Positions 58,695 to 64,000 of a DNA stretch of 64,000 bases are shown here, one piece after another (the first letter of the stretch is position 1; each line of letters starts with the position of its first letter). The notes below the pieces were generated by a model, which saw nothing but the letters and a program-made list of their open reading frames with translations, was not told where the DNA came from and did not search any database. Origin of the DNA: Aliivibrio wodanis (lineage in GTDB: Bacteria; Pseudomonadota; Gammaproteobacteria; Enterobacterales; Vibrionaceae); contig LN554846.1 in NCBI GenBank assembly GCA_000953695.1, positions 62,001 through 126,000 of the forward strand. The letters run 5' to 3'. The translations under genes were made by a program, and so were the position numbers.

Positions 58695-58900
58695 ACTAGA
58701 AACTATACGCTGCGCTAGCTAGAGACTAGACCACTTCGCTCCTATAAGAACAAAAGCAAAGGGTTCAGGTCTCAGGTTTCAGGAGGTTCAAAAACGAGTA
58801 CACCTGAAACCTGCAAGCGTAGCGTCCTGAAACCTAAGAACTTACCACGCTAACCATACGGCACTTATAGCCTCTAGTTAGCGTAGCGTATAGTTTCTAG
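58695..58900. repeat. Composite intergenic repeat between spoT and trmH (copy F)
   Basis: The left arm ACTAGAAACTATA, CGCTGCGCTAG, CTAGAGACTAGA (58695-58730) leads to a CCACTTCGCTCC core. TTTCAGG-type repeats follow at 58769-58786. At 58803-58835 CCTGAAACCT, GCAAGCGTAGCGT, CCTGAAACCT is the exact reverse complement of the unit at 56250 except for the central base. The right arm (58861-58900) supplies the spoT stop codon (TAG at 58899-58897, minus strand). It splits the otherwise conserved spoT-trmH operon. Confidence 0.82.
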
Positions 58901-61023
58901 TTCTTATGTCTACGAACTTTCAGCGCGTGTGGCATAACACGAATACGACGCATGATTTCCGCTAAGTGCGTACGATCTTTTGTCGTTAATTCAACCGTCA
59001 CCGTATATAAGCGACCGTCTTTTTCTTCGGTTGTGATACCACGGATATTAGACCCAGTACCAGCAATGACATTGGCTAAATCTGCTAATGCACCTTGGTG
59101 ATTTTGGATGTCAATATCCAGAGCTGTTGCAAATTCTTGATCGAATTCATCAGCCCATTCAACGCCCATGTACTTATCTAATTCTTTCTGATAACCACGA
59201 ACGTTCGCACAGTCTTCCATATGAACCACAAGACCACGTCCAGGACTTACGTGAGCAATAATGTGATCACCAGGAATAGGGCGACAACAGTTTGCAAATG
59301 TCAGTAAGATGCCATCAGCGCCACGGATAGGTAACTTCTTACCCGTAGATGTCTCAATGTTCGATGAGTTTTGTTCTGTCAGTTCATCGGCATCACCAAG
59401 TAATCGGCGTGCAACGACAATACTCATTAACTCACCTAAACCAATAGCCGCTAACAAATCGTCTTGTGTCGCTAATTTTAGATCTGATAAGACGTGAGTT
59501 ATGTTTTCTTCAGTAATATCATCTAAAGAGACATTATGACCTAATGCGTGATTAAGTAGACGGCGACCTAAAATCACAGAATCTTCTTTACGCATGGTTT
59601 TTAGTACTTGGCGGATCTTAGTTCGTGCTTTTGAGGTCACAACATAGTTTAGCCAAGCCGCGTTTGGACGCGCCCCCGGAGCACTGATGATCTCAACCGT
59701 TTGACCGCTCTTCAGTGGTTTACTTAGAGGGTAAGGCTGACGGTTAACACGAGAGCCAACACAACTATTGCCCACATCAGAGTGAACCGCGTACGCGAAA
59801 TCAACCGCTGTTGCACCAACAGGCAATTCAAAAATACGGCCTTTTGGTGTGAATACGTAAATTTCATTCGGGAATAAATCCGATTTTACGTTTTCAATAA
59901 ATTCAAATGAGCTACCTGCACTCTGTTGCAGTTCAAGTAAGCTTTGCATCCAACGCTGAGCGCGGATCTGTGCCGTAGTACTAGAGTTATCACCCTCTTT
60001 GTACGACCAGTGTGCTGCCACACCTTTATTCGCCATTTGTTCCATGTCTTCAGTACGGATCTGCACTTCAACAGGGACACCGTGAGGGCCAACCATTGAG
60101 GTGTGAAGCGATTGGTAACCATTGGCTTTTGGTACAGCAATGTAATCTTTAATACGACCAGGGCGAGGTTTATAGATACTATGAACCTGACCTAATGCAC
60201 GATAACAAGTATCGACATTGTCCGTAACGACTCGGAACGCATAGATATCCATAATGGTATGAAAGCGCTGTTCTTTGTTTTTCATTTTATGATAAATAGA
60301 GAACAGGTTTTTCTCTCGGCCCAATACTCGTCCTTTAATACCAGCTTCTGCAAGGCGGCCTTCAATTTCGGAATGGATTTTTTGGATCATCTCTTTACGG
60401 TTACCACGAGCCGACTTTACTACTTTCTTCAATACGCGATAGCGATTTGGGTAAAGGGCTTCAAAACCTAACTCTTCAAGTTCAGTTTTAATATTGTGGA
60501 TACCAAGGCGATGAGCCAAAGGAGAGAAAATTTCTAAGGTTTCACGGGCAATACGGCGGCGTTTATCGGGGCGTAGAGCACCCAATGTACGCATATTATG
60601 AGTACGGTCAGCAAGTTTGATCAAAATAACGCGGATGTCTTGCACCATCGCCATGACCATTTTTCGGAAGTTTTCAGCCTGTGCTTCTTTTTTATCGCGG
60701 AACTTAAGTTTGTCCAGCTTAGAAACACCATCCACTAATTCGGCAACAGTTTCGCCAAATTGCTCTGCTAGCTCTTCCTTGCTAACTTCAGTGTCTTCAA
60801 TAACATCGTGAAGCAGTGCAGCCATTAGCGTTTTATGGTCGAGTCGCATTTCTGCAAGAATTCGAGCCACCGCTACTGGATGAATGATATAAGGTTCGCC
60901 ACTTGAGCGAGTTTGCCCTTCATGGGCTTCTTTTGCTACCAGATAAGATCGACGAAGAGCCTCAATGTGAGGCTCTGGCAGGTAATCTTTGGCAACATCT
61001 TTCAGGCTATCGAATAAATCCAA
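58897..61023 (-). CDS. spoT: Bifunctional (p)ppGpp synthetase/hydrolase SpoT
   Basis: Main hydrolase and secondary synthetase of (p)ppGpp. Domains in order: HD hydrolase (about 20-160) with HPVAVARIL, LLHDVIEDTEVSKEELAEQFG and KLADRTHNMRTL; synthetase (about 230-340) with YAFRVVTDNVDTCYRALGQVHSIYKPRPGRIKDYIAVPKANGYQSLHTSMVG; TGS domain (VFTPKGRIFELPVGATAVDFAYAVHSDVGN); a conserved cysteine motif (FANCCRPIPGD); and a C-terminal ACT domain. At 708 residues it matches E. coli (702). The HD motif is intact, which favours SpoT over RelA. The stop codon lies inside repeat copy F. Confidence 0.97.
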   Translation of the reverse strand: MDLFDSLKDVAKDYLPEPHIEALRRSYLVAKEAHEGQTRSSGEPYIIHPVAVARILAEMRLDHKTLMAALLHDVIEDTEVSKEELAEQFGETVAELVDGVSKLDKLKFRDKKEAQAENFRKMVMAMVQDIRVILIKLADRTHNMRTLGALRPDKRRRIARETLEIFSPLAHRLGIHNIKTELEELGFEALYPNRYRVLKKVVKSARGNRKEMIQKIHSEIEGRLAEAGIKGRVLGREKNLFSIYHKMKNKEQRFHTIMDIYAFRVVTDNVDTCYRALGQVHSIYKPRPGRIKDYIAVPKANGYQSLHTSMVGPHGVPVEVQIRTEDMEQMANKGVAAHWSYKEGDNSSTTAQIRAQRWMQSLLELQQSAGSSFEFIENVKSDLFPNEIYVFTPKGRIFELPVGATAVDFAYAVHSDVGNSCVGSRVNRQPYPLSKPLKSGQTVEIISAPGARPNAAWLNYVVTSKARTKIRQVLKTMRKEDSVILGRRLLNHALGHNVSLDDITEENITHVLSDLKLATQDDLLAAIGLGELMSIVVARRLLGDADELTEQNSSNIETSTGKKLPIRGADGILLTFANCCRPIPGDHIIAHVSPGRGLVVHMEDCANVRGYQKELDKYMGVEWADEFDQEFATALDIDIQNHQGALADLANVIAGTGSNIRGITTEEKDGRLYTVTVELTTKDRTHLAEIMRRIRVMPHALKVRRHKN

Positions 61024-61076
61024 ACTTCGCCCCGTCAGGTATGCTGTAATTTACAATCTATAATGGATTATAAAGA

Positions 61077-61349
61077 TTAACGATTGTGTGTGATTGAGCT
61101 AACTGCTGCTAATTCTGCGGCATCTTGCTCTTGTTGTTCTTGACGTTCACGAGCATCAAGTAGATCTTTTGTGATCAGGCCTTCTTCAATTTCACGAAGA
61201 GCGATAACAGTTGTTTTATCGTTCTCTTCAGGCACTAGCGCATCTTTACCACCAGTTTGCATTTGACGTGCGCGACGAGATGATACTAAAACAAGGTCGA
61301 AACGGTTGCCGATTTTCTCAACTGCGTCTTGAACGGTTACACGTGCCAT
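61077..61349 (-). CDS. rpoZ: RNA polymerase omega subunit
   Basis: Small subunit (90 residues) that helps assemble RNA polymerase and binds ppGpp in the E. coli enzyme. The start [59 protein letters not shown] is nearly the same as E. coli omega. It lies between gmk and spoT, so a ppGpp target and the ppGpp enzyme are neighbours. Confidence 0.97.
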   Translation of the reverse strand: MARVTVQDAVEKIGNRFDLVLVSSRRARQMQTGGKDALVPEENDKTTVIALREIEEGLITKDLLDARERQEQQEQDAAELAAVSSITHNR

Positions 61350-61456
61350 GAGGACTCCAATTTATTAACAAAAATAGTTATATGATGAGAAAGTATACAA
61401 GTAACCCGTATAAGTTTCTAGATAGGGTTATAAGATACTCATAGAAATAAAAGAAA

Positions 61457-62098
<642 letters not shown>

Positions 62099-62313
62099 TT
62101 ATGGCATTGCTCTTTAAATTACTCTTAAAAGACAAAATAAAGATGAATGCGAAGCATAGAAAATTGGGTGGCGAAGAATAGCACAATCAACAATTAATTT
62201 GAATGAAATAAATACGCTAATTGAAATAATAATTTTGTGTTAATTCAGCTTGGCACTATCATTAGAGCTTACCAAATCAATTCCCATCTTTTTATTATAG
62301 TGGATAGCCCTTT

Positions 62314-62742
62314 ATGCCTTCTCATTTACCTAAATCGTTTAGTAAACCATTTCTGAAAGTTTTCCATATATTGGAAGCGATACTGTTAGTCGCAATTACC
62401 TTAGCGACTCTCTTTGCCATGGTAAATGAATTTATCCATGTATTTTCAGTAAGGCAGATCCAATTGACCGATATCTTATTGATGTTTATCTATCTTGAAG
62501 TCTTGGCAATGGTGCAGCAATTTGTGATGAACGGTAAAATCCCAGTTCGTTATCCTATCTATATCGCAATGATGGCAATCGCTCGCTACATCACTTTAGG
62601 TATGAAGGAATTAGACGCGGTATTGGTCGTATGGTTAGCATTAGCTGCCTTTATTTTAGCCGCGGCGACACTATTGATCCGAGTCGGTCATCACTATTGG
62701 CCGTATGAAGCACACCAGAAAAGCAAGCAATACGATGAATAA
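62314..62742 (+). CDS. psiE: Phosphate-starvation-inducible protein PsiE
   Basis: Inner-membrane protein (142 residues) with four predicted helices: ILEAILLVAITLATLFAMVNEF, TDILLMFIYLEVLAMVQQFV, YPIYIAMMAIARYI and AVLVVWLALAAFILAAATLLI. The pattern KIPVRYPIYIAMMAIARYITLGMKELD is typical of PsiE. In E. coli it is PhoB-activated and CRP-repressed; I saw no convincing Pho box here. Function is unknown. It is divergent from gmk. Confidence 0.92.
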   Translation: MPSHLPKSFSKPFLKVFHILEAILLVAITLATLFAMVNEFIHVFSVRQIQLTDILLMFIYLEVLAMVQQFVMNGKIPVRYPIYIAMMAIARYITLGMKELDAVLVVWLALAAFILAAATLLIRVGHHYWPYEAHQKSKQYDE

Positions 62743-62873
62743 AACAGAGCGCTAAATCAAAATTATTAGAGATGATGCGTTCAAACTTATAGAAAAGTCG
62801 GCTTACTCACAGATATTCCCTACTCTCAAGGCATGATGTTATTTACAAAAAGTAATCATAAGTAGGTACATTA

Positions 62874-64000
62874 ATGTCAATCGCATTTAAAAGTAGAACC
62901 AAATTACAGCTTCTAACAGTGATACCTCTTATCACGATCACGGCTTTAGTTACTTTGGTCTATTACTGGAGTGGAATAAAGAGTGTCGACATAGAAGCCG
63001 AAGAGTATCGTTCAGAGTTAGTCGAAACAAAAAAAAGTGAATTACAAGCATATTTAATGATGGGGGTTACTGCTGTTAGTGAACTCTATGAGTCTGATAT
63101 TAATGGTGAGAATAAGGCTCAAGCGAAAGCGATATTAAAAGCTATGCGTTTTGAAAGTGATGGTTATTTCTTTGCTTATGACTCTCAAGGAGTGAACACT
63201 CTCCATGCAATTAAACCGCAATTAGAAGGGAAAAATCTTTATAGTTTAAAAGATGAAAATGGTGTTCCCGTGATTGCGGGTTTGATTGATGCCTCTAAAA
63301 GCGGAGATGGTTTTCTCTATTTCTCTTGGCATAAACCTTCTATTGATAAACAAGCTCCGAAGCTAGGTTATGCGGAATATATGCCAAAATGGGATTGGGT
63401 GTTAGGAACTGGTATTTATATTGATGATATTGACCAACAAGTATCTATGTACCGAACAGATAGAGAGAATCAACTTAGAGATCATACGCTTTCGGCTATT
63501 GGATTATCATCTATCGGGTTGATATTAACTATTGTTATGGTGAGTTTTATTGTCGCAAAGGGCATTGCACCACTGCAGCATATAGCCGATTCATTAAAGG
63601 ATGTTGCTGCGGGTGACGGTGATTTAACCGCGAGATTAAAAATAGAAAGCCAAGATGAAATCGGAGAGGTTGCACAAGCATTCAATGAATTTATGGATAA
63701 ACTCCATCCTTTAATTAAAGAGATACGCTCGTCAGCAGAAGCCGTTAAGCAAGCAGCAAATGATCTAGATAATCAAACATGTGGTGCAAATATTAAGATG
63801 CAAACGCATTGTTTAGAGACCGATAAAGTCGTTACTGCCGTTACTGAAATGAGCGCAACCTCTAGAGAAGTTGCTAATAATACCAATGCGACATCTCATG
63901 CGATCGAATCCGCAAATGTTCAAATCTCAGAAGCTCAAGAGGAAGTAGATCTAGCGATTAATGGCATTGAAACTTTAGTGAGCGAAGTGAATACAACTTC
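62874..64000 (+). CDS. Methyl-accepting chemotaxis protein with single Cache domain (3' end outside the window)
   Basis: An ATG at 62874 opens a frame that stays open for 375 codons to the window edge, so the gene is partial. Residues about 11-31 form a membrane helix (LLTVIPLITITALVTLVYYWS). The periplasmic part is an sCache_2 type sensor, with GYFFAYDSQGVNTLHAIKPQLEGKNLY and YAEYMPKWDWVLGTGIYIDDIDQQ. A second helix (LSSIGLILTIVMVSFIVAKGIAPL) leads to a HAMP (LKDVAAGDGDLTARLKIESQDEIGEVAQAFNEFMDKL) and the start of the signalling coiled coil. Cache_2 receptors often sense small carboxylic acids; the ligand here is unknown. Confidence 0.9.
   Translation, partial: MSIAFKSRTKLQLLTVIPLITITALVTLVYYWSGIKSVDIEAEEYRSELVETKKSELQAYLMMGVTAVSELYESDINGENKAQAKAILKAMRFESDGYFFAYDSQGVNTLHAIKPQLEGKNLYSLKDENGVPVIAGLIDASKSGDGFLYFSWHKPSIDKQAPKLGYAEYMPKWDWVLGTGIYIDDIDQQVSMYRTDRENQLRDHTLSAIGLSSIGLILTIVMVSFIVAKGIAPLQHIADSLKDVAAGDGDLTARLKIESQDEIGEVAQAFNEFMDKLHPLIKEIRSSAEAVKQAANDLDNQTCGANIKMQTHCLETDKVVTAVTEMSATSREVANNTNATSHAIESANVQISEAQEEVDLAINGIETLVSEVNTT

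Overview
The window reads as a chromosomal backbone segment of a marine gammaproteobacterium of the family Vibrionaceae. The best match by recalled protein sequence and gene order is Aliivibrio (Vibrio) fischeri: the flavin reductase Fre, the polA region flanked by RyhB and Spot 42, and hemCDXY/cyaA. No database search was possible, so the species is an inference. The DNA is AT-rich. I see no rRNA, tRNA, insertion sequence, prophage, integron or CRISPR array.

Layout. 0-8 kb: tatD-like DNase, hemB, gppA-rhlB, trxA, rho. 7-11 kb: an exported hypothetical, then ubiD-ferredoxin-fre. 11-18 kb: hemC-hemD-hemX-hemY (minus strand) divergent from cyaA. 18-25 kb: uvrD, rarD, recQ, a DUF3630 gene, and yhhQ behind a candidate preQ1 riboswitch. 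24.7-29.5 kb: Fur-controlled sRNA RyhB, polA, sRNA Spot 42, engB. 29.7-33.7 kb: cytochrome c4, a methyltransferase, yihI, a DUF2489 gene, hemN. 34-38.5 kb: asnC, rsmJ, uspA, ftnA, uspB, and a BaiN/YhiN flavoprotein with an apparent -1 frameshift. 38.6-47.4 kb: two large c-di-GMP proteins around tapT, a lipoprotein, eda and add. 47.5-52.3 kb: the nitrogen module glnG-glnL-(DUF4124)-glnA with a sigma-54 promoter and NtrC sites. 52.8-57.5 kb: typA, yihY, dtd, yiiD. 57.9-62.1 kb: trmH, spoT, rpoZ, gmk. 62.3 kb to the end: psiE and a chemoreceptor cut by the window edge.

How the genes work together. Tetrapyrrole synthesis is spread over hemB, hemCD and hemN, with a c-type cytochrome and ferritin nearby. 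Regulation is dense: cAMP (cyaA with a CRP site), (p)ppGpp (gppA, spoT), iron (RyhB), carbon (Spot 42), nitrogen (NtrBC/glnA), queuosine precursor (preQ1 riboswitch) and c-di-GMP. Genome maintenance is represented by polA, uvrD and recQ.

Most unusual content. Six intergenic gaps (after hemB, hemN, eda, dtd, yiiD and upstream of spoT) hold a family of non-coding composite repeats, with a degenerate trace at the left edge. They are bounded by inverted CTATA/CTAGA-type arms. Inside, different short direct repeats are each interrupted by nearly the same core, CGCTNCGCTTGC, with a variable central base. Heptamer tandem arrays, CCCCC/GGGGG hairpins, a G12 tract and a 345-bp-spaced duplication after hemN belong to the same regions. 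The repeats often start at, or even supply, the stop codon of the neighbouring gene. I know of no description of this family.
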